From: Paenibacillus sp. EZ-K15
Lineage (GTDB): Bacteria; Bacillota; Bacilli; Paenibacillales; Paenibacillaceae
Assembly (NCBI RefSeq): GCF_002573715.1
Contig: NZ_PDHM01000017.1
Span: 545,499-609,498, forward strand
Length of the DNA stretch: 64,000 nt
Reading direction: 5' to 3'
The notes beneath the pieces were generated by a model that was given only the letters and a program-made list of their open reading frames with translations, searched no databases and had not been told where the DNA came from. The position numbers and the translations under genes are program-made. Of this stretch, positions 43,032-52,162 are shown piece after piece; position 1 is the first letter of the stretch; the number at the start of each line of letters is the position of its first letter.

Positions 43032-44089
43032 TACAGTTCCCTCCTTTCTTTGCGTGCCAAGTAGAGGAAGAAGGGCACCCCGATCAACGCGATGATCGCG
43101 CCCACCGGTGTCTCGTAAGGAGGGTTCACCATTCTTGCTGCTAAGTCGGCAATGACGACCAGCAAGCTCCCAAGAACGGCCGAGCAAGGAATGATGAGGC
43201 GGTAATCCACACCGACCAGCTTGCGCGTGACGTGCGGAATCATGAGACCGACAAAGCCTACCGCACCGACAACCGAGACGGCAGCCCCTGCCAGCACCAG
43301 CACGATCACCGTTCCTGCCAGCTTGACAAGTCCCGTTCGCTGCCCGAGTCCGCGGGCGATCTCATCGCCGAGGCTGAGCATGGTAATGGAGCGTGACAAT
43401 GCAATAGCTCCCAATATAGCAGCGACGATCCACGGCAGCATAATCTTCAGATGGACCCACTTAATCCCCGCGGTTCCGCCGGCATACCAGAACGCCATGT
43501 CCTGACCGACCTGAAAATACAATGCAATACCTTCGCTAAGCGCACTTAACAAAGCACTTAGGGCAGCACCCGCAAGAACAAGACGAACCGGTGTCAGTCC
43601 CCCTTTTGCCATGGAACTGACCCCATACACGAGGACCGCACCTAATCCTGCTCCAAGGAATGAGAACAGAATCAGGTACATATAAGGCAGCCCCGGAAAA
43701 AAGGAAAAACAGAGGGCAATGGCAAACCCCGCTCCCGCATTTAATCCGAGCAAACCTGAATCAGCGAGCGGATTCCGAGTCATCCCCTGCATGATCGCGC
43801 CCGATACGGCAAAACAGGCACCCACCATCGCCCCACCAAGGACTCTCGGCAAGCGCAGTTCCTGTATGATCTGATGCTCCGTCACATCGGGATTAAAGAA
43901 AAACACCGCCTCCCATACATTTCGCAGATCAATCTCTGCCGCTCCGAGCGATATCGATAAAGCTATGCCAAGCACCAGCGCTGCCACACCTCCGGTGAGA
44001 ATCAGGGTTGCAGCCCATGGTCGCCCCTTGAGTTTAACGTGGGCCTCGGAATCTGTAAGACTTGGATTGGACGTGTTTGATGACATCAT
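43031..44089 (-). CDS. FecCD-type siderophore ABC permease (first)
   Basis: 352 residues, first gene of the iron operon. FecCD motif: AIMQGMTRNPLADSGLLGLNAGA. The C-terminal ATPase-facing segment is VGLMIPHVTRKLVG. A Fur box lies 18 bp before the start. The operon has no FecE ATPase gene, so it may use one encoded elsewhere. Confidence 0.93.
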   Translation of the reverse strand: MMSSNTSNPSLTDSEAHVKLKGRPWAATLILTGGVAALVLGIALSISLGAAEIDLRNVWEAVFFFNPDVTEHQIIQELRLPRVLGGAMVGACFAVSGAIMQGMTRNPLADSGLLGLNAGAGFAIALCFSFFPGLPYMYLILFSFLGAGLGAVLVYGVSSMAKGGLTPVRLVLAGAALSALLSALSEGIALYFQVGQDMAFWYAGGTAGIKWVHLKIMLPWIVAAILGAIALSRSITMLSLGDEIARGLGQRTGLVKLAGTVIVLVLAGAAVSVVGAVGFVGLMIPHVTRKLVGVDYRLIIPCSAVLGSLLVVIADLAARMVNPPYETPVGAIIALIGVPFFLYLARKERREL

Positions 44090-44106
44090 TTTCCCCTCAA
44101 TACTGT

Positions 44107-44125
44107 GATATTGATTCTCATTATC
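44107..44125. promoter_or_regulatory. Fur box
   Basis: The minus-strand reading GATAATGAGAATCAATATC matches the classical GATAATGATAATCATTATC at 17 of 19 positions. It lies directly before the FecCD operon and implies repression by iron-loaded Fur. Confidence 0.85.
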
Positions 44126-44280
44126 ATCTGTAACTATAAAATAAAGGTCTTTCCTGCGTCCATGGACATCTTGAATTTCTCATCTGAAAAAAGTCCATGT
44201 CCAAGTCAAGCACTTTTTTCCAAATAAAAGCGGTACCTCTTTTGACTCAACAAAAGCTCCGCTTCTAATGGATTGCGCCA

Positions 44281-44310
44281 TTGACACAGAATCCTCTAAT
44301 CCATTACAAT
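44281..44310 (+). promoter_or_regulatory. Sigma-A promoter for the fluoride riboswitch transcript
   Basis: TTGACA (44281-44286) and TACAAT (44305-44310) with an 18-bp spacer. The predicted start falls about 5-10 bases before the riboswitch. Confidence 0.8.
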
Positions 44311-44321
44311 AAATGCTAATT

Positions 44322-44399
44322 AAATGAGGCGATGGAGTTCGCCATAACCGCTTCGATAGCTAATGACTCCTACCAGAGGTCGCTTTCCTGGTAGGAGTC
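44322..44399 (+). ncRNA. Fluoride (crcB) riboswitch with overlapping terminator
   Basis: The segment GGCGATGGAGTTCGCC followed by ATAACCGCT and TAATGACTCCTAC matches the fluoride riboswitch consensus almost exactly. The last part is also the 5' arm of a terminator stem (GACTCCTACCAG, 44365-44376, with CTGGTAGGAGTC, 44388-44399). Fluoride binding to the aptamer should prevent the terminator and allow the CLC-F gene to be read. Confidence 0.93.
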
Positions 44400-44452
44400 T
44401 GTTTGTGTATTGAAGGGTTTAGCGGCGAATATATAGAAACGGGTGAATTTGC

Positions 44453-45778
44453 ATGATTAAAAAATGGTTTGAAGGTACCGAAAAATGGCCATACGCCTTG
44501 TTGTCCGGTTACTTCATCAAATGGATCGTTCTGGGAAGTGTTGTTGGATTGATGACGGGCAGTGCCTCCGCCTTCTTTCTTTACAGTCTGGACTATGTAA
44601 CCTCCCTTCGCATGGAGAATCCTTGGCTGCTGTTCTTCCTTCCCTTGGGAGGCGCTGTGGTCAGCTACCTTTATTACAAATTTGGCAAGAGCAGTACCAA
44701 GGGGAATAATCTCATCCTTGAACAAATCCATGGCGGTACGGAATCCGTCCCATTGCGAATGGCACCTTTAGTTCTAATCGGAACATTAATCACGCATTTA
44801 TTTGGGGGCTCTGCAGGACGTGAGGGTACTGCCGTTCAGATGGGAGGAAGTTTATCGGAGTGGTTCGGTAAGCTTATCCGCGTCACGCCGGCGGATCGAA
44901 AAATACTGCTGATCTGCGGAATTAGCGGCGGCTTCGGGTCCATCTTCGGCACGCCGCTAGCGGGAACGCTATTTGGACTTGAAGTCCTTGCCATCGGACT
45001 GATCTCGCATCAAGCCCTATTACCTGCATTCGTAGCCAGCTTGGTCGGGAATCTGACCGCCACCTCCCTATGGGGTGTCAGCCATCTGCATTATCCGATC
45101 GGAGAAATTCCGGCTTTGAGTTTCCTAGTGATCATGAAGGTGATTGTGGCCTCGATACTCTTTGGTCTGACAAGCCGACTATTCAGTGGGCTAACCCATT
45201 CCTTGAAGCGATGGTACGGCTATTTCTTCCGCAATCCGATGATCAAAAGCGCTGTCGGCGGCATTATCATCATTGGACTGGTTTATCTGCTTGGGACACG
45301 CGATTACTTGGGACTGGGTCTCCCCCTGATCGAAGCCTCCTTCACGGACGAGGTATCGCCTCTCGCCTTTCTCGGCAAAATCCTCTTTACCTCGCTGACG
45401 CTCGGAGCAGGGTTCCAGGGTGGAGAAGTAACCCCACTGTTTGCCATCGGGGCAACGCTGGGCAACGCGTTATCGGAATGGATCGGATTATACGCCCCGT
45501 TCCTGGCTGCATTAGGATTTATTGCAGTCTTCTGCGGAGCGACGAACACCCCGATTGCTTGCTTTATTATGGGAATCGAACTGTTCGGCGGGGAAGGCGC
45601 CGTGTATATGTTTATGGCCTGTGTGATCAGCTACCTGTTCTCGGGGCACTCCGGCATCTATACCTCCCAACAAATCGGCATATCCAAACACCCGCTCCTC
45701 TCGTTTCCGCTGGGCACCACGCTTGCGGGAGCGAAGACGTTAAACAAACAGAAGCACAAACCAAAGACGTCCGAGTAA
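44453..45778 (+). CDS. CLC-F fluoride/proton antiporter
   Basis: 441-residue CLC membrane protein. The canonical chloride motif GREGP is here GREGT (residues 122-126) and the N-terminal filter region reads KGNNLIL (83-89) rather than GSGIP, both traits of fluoride-selective CLCs. The fluoride riboswitch just upstream confirms the role: export of fluoride driven by proton exchange across the cytoplasmic membrane. CLC-F comes in subclades with Met or Asn at the filter; this looks like the Asn type. Stop codon lies in the loop of a terminator hairpin. Confidence 0.93.
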   Translation: MIKKWFEGTEKWPYALLSGYFIKWIVLGSVVGLMTGSASAFFLYSLDYVTSLRMENPWLLFFLPLGGAVVSYLYYKFGKSSTKGNNLILEQIHGGTESVPLRMAPLVLIGTLITHLFGGSAGREGTAVQMGGSLSEWFGKLIRVTPADRKILLICGISGGFGSIFGTPLAGTLFGLEVLAIGLISHQALLPAFVASLVGNLTATSLWGVSHLHYPIGEIPALSFLVIMKVIVASILFGLTSRLFSGLTHSLKRWYGYFFRNPMIKSAVGGIIIIGLVYLLGTRDYLGLGLPLIEASFTDEVSPLAFLGKILFTSLTLGAGFQGGEVTPLFAIGATLGNALSEWIGLYAPFLAALGFIAVFCGATNTPIACFIMGIELFGGEGAVYMFMACVISYLFSGHSGIYTSQQIGISKHPLLSFPLGTTLAGAKTLNKQKHKPKTSE

Positions 45779-45795
45779 TCGGACGTCTTTGGTTT
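45758..45795 (+). terminator. Terminator hairpin enclosing the CLC-F stop codon
   Basis: A 17-bp perfect stem (AAACCAAAGACGTCCGA with its complement) has a 4-base loop GTAA; the TAA stop starts in the loop, and the last 17 bases before it form the 5' arm. Confidence 0.85.
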
Positions 45796-45846
45796 GTGGT
45801 AACAGCGATAGAAGAAATGTTATATACACGTAGCGTCTCTTCAGAC

Positions 45847-45897
45847 AACAAAGAGGTGCCTCGCAAGATCTAAAGATCTTTGGAACACCTCTTTGTT
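45847..45897 (-). terminator. Terminator after the ytr-like ABC operon
   Basis: AACAAAGAGGTG and CACCTCTTTGTT form a 12-bp outer stem with an inner GATCT/AGATC hairpin. It is directly downstream of the permease gene ending at 45910. Confidence 0.7.
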
Positions 45898-45909
45898 ACT
45901 ACGCAGCTA

Positions 45910-46593
45910 TTACACCGTTGACTTGCGAAGCCACTGACGAGAACACAGCGCAATGATCAGCACAATTGGAATCATCCATAGCGTCAGATCGAATGCAGTT
46001 TGCTTTGTAAACCATATAAAGATCGGACCCCACCATTCATATCGCATCGCGATCAAGCTCAAGCCCGAGATGAGGATCATAACGGCGGCCAGCAAGATGA
46101 AAGTTCGGATTCCTCTGAATCTTAAGAAAAACGCTCCGATTCCTAATCCTAACATGGCAAACATTAGAATTAATATGACATTCACAACGAATTGGACAAG
46201 CCATGAACCATCACTCAGATACGGCAAATGGAAAAAGTGTACTTTATCCCCCCAGGATCCGGTCCATACCTCAACTTGGGAGAGAACCACCAGCGCAGCC
46301 GAGCTGAAGATACTGATCAATAGAATAAAGGTTAATGTCCCTAGGTAAAAGTCCGTTCGACGTATGCTAAACCCCATGGAGAAAGGAAACAACTGCACTG
46401 CCGTGACCAACGCGGTAACGAACATGAATATATAGATCGTCGCCAGGCCACCTGTATATAATGCCTCTCCCCCAATCAACACGCCGATAAGCAGATTGAC
46501 CAAGAAACTGAAGGACATGATGATCCAAGGCAAATAGAACCAACTTAGTTTATGTCTTAGATGAATCTTAATGACACTGGATATTCCTCTCAT
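45910..46593 (-). CDS. ABC transporter permease (YtrC/D-like, partner of 46593-47480)
   Basis: 227 residues, six hydrophobic segments and little else. It is translated right after the ATPase gene (1-bp junction), as in B. subtilis ytr. Together they form an ABC-2-type transporter. Substrate unknown; ytr systems respond to cell-wall antibiotics. Confidence 0.8.
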   Translation of the reverse strand: MRGISSVIKIHLRHKLSWFYLPWIIMSFSFLVNLLIGVLIGGEALYTGGLATIYIFMFVTALVTAVQLFPFSMGFSIRRTDFYLGTLTFILLISIFSSAALVVLSQVEVWTGSWGDKVHFFHLPYLSDGSWLVQFVVNVILILMFAMLGLGIGAFFLRFRGIRTFILLAAVMILISGLSLIAMRYEWWGPIFIWFTKQTAFDLTLWMIPIVLIIALCSRQWLRKSTV

Positions 46594-47480
46594 CAGCGGT
46601 TCGCCACCTTTCCATTTTTCGTTAAATGAACAATTAATTGTTGCAGGGATACAGGCGTTGTTTCCAAGCCCGCTTGCTTAGCTTCTTGCTTCACAACAGC
46701 TTCTGAGGTTCCCATGACCGTCGCCGAGACCGTCGATCCCAACATTTCCCGATGAATGACTTCCCGGCCTTGAATGAAGGACTCGATCGCAGATTGATGT
46801 CCGATTACATTATAGGTGCGTCCTCGCAGTTCATCTGTATCCGTGTCCAGCAATATTTTCCCGCCATCAATCACAATGATATGCTCTAACAGTCTGCTAA
46901 CCTCGTCAATCAAATGAGTGGACAGAATAATCGTACGCGGATGATTGGTGTAATCCTCGATCAATTGATCATAGAACAGCTCTCTAGCCACGGCATCCAA
47001 ACCTAGATAAGGCTCATCAAAAATCGTAATGGGTGCGCGGCTGGCGAGTCCGACAATGATACCGACCGACGACAGCATGCCGCGGGACAATCTTTTCACG
47101 AGTCGTTTCATGGGCAGTCGGAATACCTCGATCAGTTCCTTGGCATATTCCGCATCCCAGTTCGGATATACATTCGCTGCAGTTTCCATCACATCCCTAA
47201 CCGTAAACAGATCCGGATACTTTTGGCCTTCCTTTATAAAACATACCTGCTGGATGACCTTTTGATTTTCATAATGATGCTCACCAAATACGCGAATCTC
47301 CCCGTGGCTTGCGAATAACTGAGCAGTAATCATTTGCATGATGGTCGTTTTGCCAGCACCGTTCCTCCCGAGCAATCCGTAGATCTTGTTGGCTTCTATC
47401 GTAAAGCTCACATTATCGACGGCTGTAGTATCCTTATATTCCTTACTCAAATTCTTGACTTCAATCACGGTTTGGCTCAT
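46593..47480 (-). CDS. ABC transporter ATP-binding protein (YtrB-like)
   Basis: 295 residues. Walker A GLLGRNGAGKTT, a signature region LSRGMLSSVGIIVGL (SRGM in place of SGGQ) and Walker B ITIFDEPYLGLDA. The C-terminal extension (VIGHQSAIESFIQGREVI) is typical of the YtrB/EcsA subgroup. Stop of gntR and start of this gene overlap (TGATG). Confidence 0.9.
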   Translation of the reverse strand: MSQTVIEVKNLSKEYKDTTAVDNVSFTIEANKIYGLLGRNGAGKTTIMQMITAQLFASHGEIRVFGEHHYENQKVIQQVCFIKEGQKYPDLFTVRDVMETAANVYPNWDAEYAKELIEVFRLPMKRLVKRLSRGMLSSVGIIVGLASRAPITIFDEPYLGLDAVARELFYDQLIEDYTNHPRTIILSTHLIDEVSRLLEHIIVIDGGKILLDTDTDELRGRTYNVIGHQSAIESFIQGREVIHREMLGSTVSATVMGTSEAVVKQEAKQAGLETTPVSLQQLIVHLTKNGKVANR

Positions 47481-47848
47481 CAGTCTTGCTCCCCTCTGCG
47501 GATCATTTCCGATAATTGATCTTTGGTAATCCCAAGCTTCGCCGCTTCCTTAACCATGGCGACAACGTACTGCTCATAAAACTCCGTCTTGCGCTTTTCC
47601 ATCAGCAATTCACGAGCCCCTGAAGCTACAAACATGCCAATCCCCCGTTTCTTGTACAAAATCCCTTGATCCACCAGCAGATTAACGCCTTTGGCAGCCG
47701 TTGCCGGATTGATCTGGTAAAAGGCTGCAAACTGATTCGTTGATGGAACCTGTGTCTCCTCAGGCAGTCGTGCTTCGATGATGTCGTCTTCAATTTTGTC
47801 GGCAATTTGCATGAATATCGGTCTGCTGTCATCAATCTGAAATGCCAT
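47480..47848 (-). CDS. GntR family regulator (YtrA subfamily)
   Basis: 122 residues: winged-helix DNA domain (ADKIEDDIIEARLPEETQVPSTNQFAAFYQINPATAAKGVNLLV) and the short C-terminal dimer part characteristic of YtrA. It leads the operon gntR-ATPase-permease and probably represses it through the palindrome at 47889-47914. Confidence 0.93.
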   Translation of the reverse strand: MAFQIDDSRPIFMQIADKIEDDIIEARLPEETQVPSTNQFAAFYQINPATAAKGVNLLVDQGILYKKRGIGMFVASGARELLMEKRKTEFYEQYVVAMVKEAAKLGITKDQLSEMIRRGEQD

Positions 47849-47888
47849 TTACCTCACCAACTTTCATTTATAACCTTCATTGCATCAT

Positions 47889-47914
47889 TGGTTAGTTACT
47901 CATGTAATTAACCA
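47889..47914. promoter_or_regulatory. 26-bp inverted repeat, likely GntR/YtrA operator
   Basis: Arms TGGTTA and TAACCA, inner TTAC and GTAA, separated by TCAT. It lies 41 bp upstream of the gntR start. Confidence 0.7.
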
Positions 47915-48081
47915 TATAAGAGATAAAGTCCTTTGTCAATGGGTTATCGGAATTTTTTTACAAAAACAAGACAGGTATTGGACTTTTGTCCTAAATAAAT
48001 AGTCCTTATCTTCCGATAAAGTATAGGCACAAATCCTATGCCGCAAATACAGATAAAGAGAAAAGGAGCTTGAAAGGAAAC

Positions 48082-49215
48082 ATGAAAAGAATCATTGCAA
48101 TCGTTGTACTAGCCATGCTGACGGTAATAACGCCGCTGTATGCCGCATCCGCCCCCAAGAATTTGGCTTATGTGGATAAGAACAGCCAATCCTATATTTC
48201 GGTTGGGGTACTCAAGACCTATGACGGCGTAAAGGTGGCGTATACAGCCGCTGAAAAAAAACTCACTATTACTCGCGAAGATACAGCTCTCACGCTATAC
48301 CTGGGCAGTCGGAATGCCTACGTAAATGGCAAGAAGGTTCAGGCTAAAGCAGCCCCATTTTCCGAGAACGGCTCCACCTATGTACCGCTGCAATTTGTCA
48401 GCCAACATCTGGGCTTACAGCTATCCTGGAGCCATAATAGATCCACCCTGAAAATCACGGACGGGAATGTAGCAAACACGCTCCCTGTTCTATCGGGAAC
48501 ATTAATATCCAGCCAAACCAAGCCCGTAACGACGGCTAGGAAAACCTTCAAGGCGGGCTCCCGTTCCTTCAGCGCACAGGTGGTCACCGTTTCACTTCTC
48601 CATCCGAAGGTGGAACTGGACGTCGTTCTGGCAGGCAATAAAGCAGGGAAGGTCGAGGATTTGCGCAGTATAGCCAAGCGTAGTAACGCCGTAGTGGCTA
48701 TAAACGGTACGTTCTTTGATGCCTACACTTCCGGCGCATACAAAGCGCCTTACGGCTATTTGGTCAGCAAAGGCAATATTTTGCACAAGGCTTCGGGGGA
48801 TAATCGGACGATCTTCACCTATGACAGCAACAATCTGGCCACCATGATTCCGGGACTTGATTTCAGATCCGTATATGATGCCGGACATTTGGAAGGGGCA
48901 CTTCAAGGTGGCCCGCGTCTACTGACTGACGGCAAGGTGACTCTGGACGTCAAGAAAGAAGGCTTCAAAGATCCGAAGATTCTAACTGGCGGCGGCGCAC
49001 GAAGCGCGCTCGGAATCACGAAGGATCATAAGCTGATTTTGTTAACGACAGGCGGAGCAACCATCCCCCAGCTTGCGGAAATTATGAAACAAGCTGGGGC
49101 GTACCAAGCGATGAATCTGGATGGTGGTGCCTCCAGCGGCTTGTATTATAATGGATCTTACTTAACGTCCCCTGGGCGGCAGGTCAGTAATGCCATCGTC
49201 GTAAAATATAAATAG
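48082..49215 (+). CDS. Secreted phosphodiester glycosidase (NAGPA) family protein with copper-amine-oxidase-like N-terminal domain
   Basis: About 377 residues with a signal peptide (KRIIAIVVLAMLTVITPLYA). Residues about 40-130 are a Cu_amine_oxidN1-type beta domain (YVPLQFVSQHLGLQLSW), common in Paenibacillus exported proteins. The C-terminal half is a NAGPA domain (AINGTFFDAY, LQGGPRLLTDG, AMNLDGGASSGLYYNG). The family includes the phosphodiester glycosidase that uncovers mannose 6-phosphate, and bacterial members act on cell-wall or teichoic-type glycans; this copy's target is unknown. AAAGGA precedes ATG 48082. Confidence 0.88.
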   Translation: MKRIIAIVVLAMLTVITPLYAASAPKNLAYVDKNSQSYISVGVLKTYDGVKVAYTAAEKKLTITREDTALTLYLGSRNAYVNGKKVQAKAAPFSENGSTYVPLQFVSQHLGLQLSWSHNRSTLKITDGNVANTLPVLSGTLISSQTKPVTTARKTFKAGSRSFSAQVVTVSLLHPKVELDVVLAGNKAGKVEDLRSIAKRSNAVVAINGTFFDAYTSGAYKAPYGYLVSKGNILHKASGDNRTIFTYDSNNLATMIPGLDFRSVYDAGHLEGALQGGPRLLTDGKVTLDVKKEGFKDPKILTGGGARSALGITKDHKLILLTTGGATIPQLAEIMKQAGAYQAMNLDGGASSGLYYNGSYLTSPGRQVSNAIVVKYK

Positions 49216-49225
49216 TTACCTCCAC

Positions 49226-49274
49226 TCCCCTGGTTATCCGGATATTCTGCCGGCTGATCAGGGGGTTTCTTTTT
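49226..49274 (+). terminator. Rho-independent terminator after the NAGPA gene
   Basis: CCCCTG and CAGGGG arms, an inner CCGG hairpin, and TTTCTTTTT. Confidence 0.8.
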
Positions 49275-49405
49275 AGGTAGCACTACCTCCGCTTCGAGCC
49301 GCATATGCTGATCAAGAAAATGTTTCACGATGAGGACTCATTGTGTAAATATATAGCAAACTGTCTTTTGTGAACGTTCTAAGCTAATGGTTCATTCAGC
49401 GGGGG

Positions 49406-51577
49406 GTGGATTCCATTACATCGTCTATTGCGGTCATTCGGACGAGAATCAGAGACACGGTCGAGGGGATATATCGGGTTTGGAGGGAATGGATTGGGAG
49501 ATACCCTTTCATTGCCAAAGTGTATCACTTATTTTCCTGGCTTTCCCTGCTGGTGCTCGTTTTAAGTCTGGTTCTGATTGAAGAATCGCGGACCATGCTT
49601 GTTCAATATTCGTGGTCTTTCTACGTACTGCTGCAATTTTGGCTGCTCAGCCGGAGCAAAACCGTTACCTGGAAGCAGGTCAGCTTGTTTGTTCTCTCAG
49701 GCGTTCTTTTGGTCATTCCCTTGACCAATGGGACCATACAGGGACTTCATTTGATTTTTGGAGGACGGACTAACGACACATGGTCATTCGCCGTCATGAC
49801 CCCGGTCGTTGAGGAAATCTACAAGCTATTGCCTCTGGGATTGTATTTATTTTTTTCAAGAAGAGCTACTTCGTTAAGCCTGAGCGATTATGTTTTATTA
49901 GGGGCTGCTCCCGGCATCGGCTTTCAATTTATGGAGGAGCTGTCGAGGCGCTTAGTCCAAAGCAATTACGGGGTGTCTTTTCTCGGCGGCAAAACGCTCC
50001 ACTGGGAGTTCTTCGATTGGTTTCCGGGCTACTTCGAGGAAAGCTTTATTCCGACCATGATGAATGTTACGCATCCTGTACATAGTGCTATAATCGCACT
50101 CGGAATAGGCATCGCTTTCCGGTACGCCAAACGCCTCTCACGCTGGGCCTATGCATTTCCGGCGCTCCTTCTGCTATGGGCTATCCTGAATCATGCTGCC
50201 TGGAATGGGCAGAATCGGCTGCCGGAGTGGGTACTTACTATTCATGAATGGACCGGTGAGGGCTACCGAACCGAAGGCTTCTTCCTGGTCCTACTGGTTG
50301 CTGGGTTGTTCATCGACTATTTCGATCTGCATCGAATCCGTGACCGTCTTCCGGTTCTGAAGGGTGAGGCCCTCATCAATCCATTAACGGAGTGTTGGCA
50401 GATGACGCGGGCACTTTTTACAGACAGGAAACGCCTCGGTTACTTGATTGGATTCTACCGAGAACGACGCGAGCTCGGATATTCGATTTTGTACGGCAAT
50501 CTCGAAGCAGCAGGCCAAAGAGATCAGGTTCATGAAAATGTAAGAAAGTATACTGCCGTTCTGGGAGCCATCGGCATCCTCATGCTTGCTGCCGGGATCC
50601 TGTCCAGTATCGGCCCTTCGATGATAGCTGGCGACTCCTCTTGTTTCGCGTGTTTGTTCGACTCACTCCAGAACTGGTGGGATCGGCTTAGCGGCTGGGA
50701 ACAAGCGGGTATCATATTGGGAGCCTTTGCCCTTTCTCTGCTGTTTGTCAGCTTCTGGCCCGCTCTTGGCATTGCCATGACCGGTGCAGGCATTGCCGGT
50801 GGCGGACACGAGATTGCCGGATACATCCGCGACCCGAAGAAGCTGCTATCCCCACAAAATGCGGCCGCTGCCGTGTTAGCCGTTATCCTCAGCCGGATTC
50901 CGATAGGTAAAGGGGTCTCTTGGCTGTCCAATAAGCTGGGTCCCCGTTCAAGAAGGTGGCTGGATGCGCTTTCCGAGAAAGTCGGTTTGAAAACGCGCGA
51001 GGAGCCGGATACTCCCTCTGGCGGATCTCGCGATGATCGAAAGCCTGACGGTACGAATGAACAACCGGAAGAGAATCCGAGGAAGCCGGATGATGACCAT
51101 GAGAATAAACCTGATGATGATAAGCCGAATACAGATAAGCCGGACAACGAAAAGCCGGATGAAGATAAGTCGAATGACAAACCTGATGAAGAAAAACCTG
51201 ACGAAGCTGAAGGAACCCCGCAAGAGGTGCCGAGATATTCCGGAGAGCTGCAGAAGGTTAACAAGCCGGATGCTGCCGCGGATGCGCTTGCGGAGCGACT
51301 TGGCGGAGAATCGAGAATGAAGTTTGATTCCGACCCTATCGGGCGGGAATTCGACGCCGTTAGCGATGAATATATTGCCCAGACCAAGCCAGCCCTGCAG
51401 CAGGTTAACAAAAAGGTCCGTGATCAAATGAAAGCGACCTTTGAAGCAGCGGAGCAAACCGGAAGGAAGGTCTATTATCATTTTGAAGGGGAGCCTGCCC
51501 AATCGGTTATTGACAAATTACATGAATACAGCCAAAGATATGGAATAGAAGTCCACATTGATACCGATCCATTATAA
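49406..51577 (+). CDS. Polymorphic toxin: PrsW-like membrane protease with C-terminal REase-fold toxin domain
   Basis: 723 residues, GTG start. Residues 1-300 hold several hydrophobic helices and PrsW peptidase motifs: VVEEIYK (EExxK, about 134), the zinc/active-site HPVHSAIIALG (about 221) and NHAAWNG (about 262). Two more membrane segments lie about 390-480. A Lys-Pro-Asp-rich linker (about 541-605, KPDDD, KPDNEKPDED) is followed by the toxin domain (about 636-723: FDSDPIGREFDAVSDEYIAQTKP, GRKVYYHFEGEP), which matches Tox-REase-type restriction-endonuclease-fold toxins. It is immediately followed by an Imm7-like gene. Self-cleavage and release of the toxin is inferred. Confidence 0.88.
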   Translation: MDSITSSIAVIRTRIRDTVEGIYRVWREWIGRYPFIAKVYHLFSWLSLLVLVLSLVLIEESRTMLVQYSWSFYVLLQFWLLSRSKTVTWKQVSLFVLSGVLLVIPLTNGTIQGLHLIFGGRTNDTWSFAVMTPVVEEIYKLLPLGLYLFFSRRATSLSLSDYVLLGAAPGIGFQFMEELSRRLVQSNYGVSFLGGKTLHWEFFDWFPGYFEESFIPTMMNVTHPVHSAIIALGIGIAFRYAKRLSRWAYAFPALLLLWAILNHAAWNGQNRLPEWVLTIHEWTGEGYRTEGFFLVLLVAGLFIDYFDLHRIRDRLPVLKGEALINPLTECWQMTRALFTDRKRLGYLIGFYRERRELGYSILYGNLEAAGQRDQVHENVRKYTAVLGAIGILMLAAGILSSIGPSMIAGDSSCFACLFDSLQNWWDRLSGWEQAGIILGAFALSLLFVSFWPALGIAMTGAGIAGGGHEIAGYIRDPKKLLSPQNAAAAVLAVILSRIPIGKGVSWLSNKLGPRSRRWLDALSEKVGLKTREEPDTPSGGSRDDRKPDGTNEQPEENPRKPDDDHENKPDDDKPNTDKPDNEKPDEDKSNDKPDEEKPDEAEGTPQEVPRYSGELQKVNKPDAAADALAERLGGESRMKFDSDPIGREFDAVSDEYIAQTKPALQQVNKKVRDQMKATFEAAEQTGRKVYYHFEGEPAQSVIDKLHEYSQRYGIEVHIDTDPL

Positions 51578-51596
51578 CGACAAGGAGTGAGCATTC

Positions 51597-51998
51597 ATGT
51601 ATGAATTTCACGGCTGGGCTACTATCCAGGAAAATCCTGCGGAAGCGGATGCCGGGCAGCTCGACATGATTATTCAGAAAATACAGCTTAAGATGACCGA
51701 ATTTGCATGGGGTAGCGGCTTGCTATCCTTAAATGCGGCTAACGGCTTCTATTACCTTCATGTCGGAGGTTTTACGAACCGCAAGGGAGCCGAGGCTGCC
51801 GAGATCGTGGCGCTGTATCAATTGATTGGCGAAATCGCTCCCGGTTCATACGGTCTTCTGTATACCAGAGATGATGAGAATCTGGAGGGTTATGACAACG
51901 AGTTCCGGGTCCAGGTGCTGGCACGCGGACTATTACGGGAACAACGCGACCCGTTTCTTTCCCCTTGCGTCCCGGTAATCGAAGATGAAGTCGATTAA
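51597..51998 (+). CDS. Immunity protein, Imm7 family
   Basis: 133 residues, acidic. The opening EFHGWATIQEN and the LHVGGFTNRKG segment match Imm7 proteins, which pair with REase-type toxins. It starts 19 bp after the toxin stop and has AAGGAG upstream. It would protect the producing cell. Confidence 0.9.
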   Translation: MYEFHGWATIQENPAEADAGQLDMIIQKIQLKMTEFAWGSGLLSLNAANGFYYLHVGGFTNRKGAEAAEIVALYQLIGEIAPGSYGLLYTRDDENLEGYDNEFRVQVLARGLLREQRDPFLSPCVPVIEDEVD

Positions 51999-52029
51999 TG
52001 ACATGAAAAATGGAGTTAGAAAATAAAAG

Positions 52030-52090
52030 AAATCCCGTTACTCGCTATGTCATGATGTTCTCATGGATGGCGGGTTACGGGATTTATTGT
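52030..52090. terminator. Terminator hairpin between the toxin module and pcp
   Basis: AAATCCCGT pairs with ACGGGATTT, and inner bases CGC/GCG add to the stem. It has A-rich 5' and T-rich 3' flanks and separates convergent genes. Confidence 0.7.
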
Positions 52091-52162
52091 TTGTCTGGAT
52101 ATTAATCATGTATTCCATCATGTATCTACATACTCATTGCAGAAGGGCTGAGCAACCGTAAC

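Noticed and set aside
50530..51411. Long minus-strand open frame opposite the toxin gene
   Set aside because: Serine-rich low-complexity shadow of the KPD-coding linker; no ribosome site or family.
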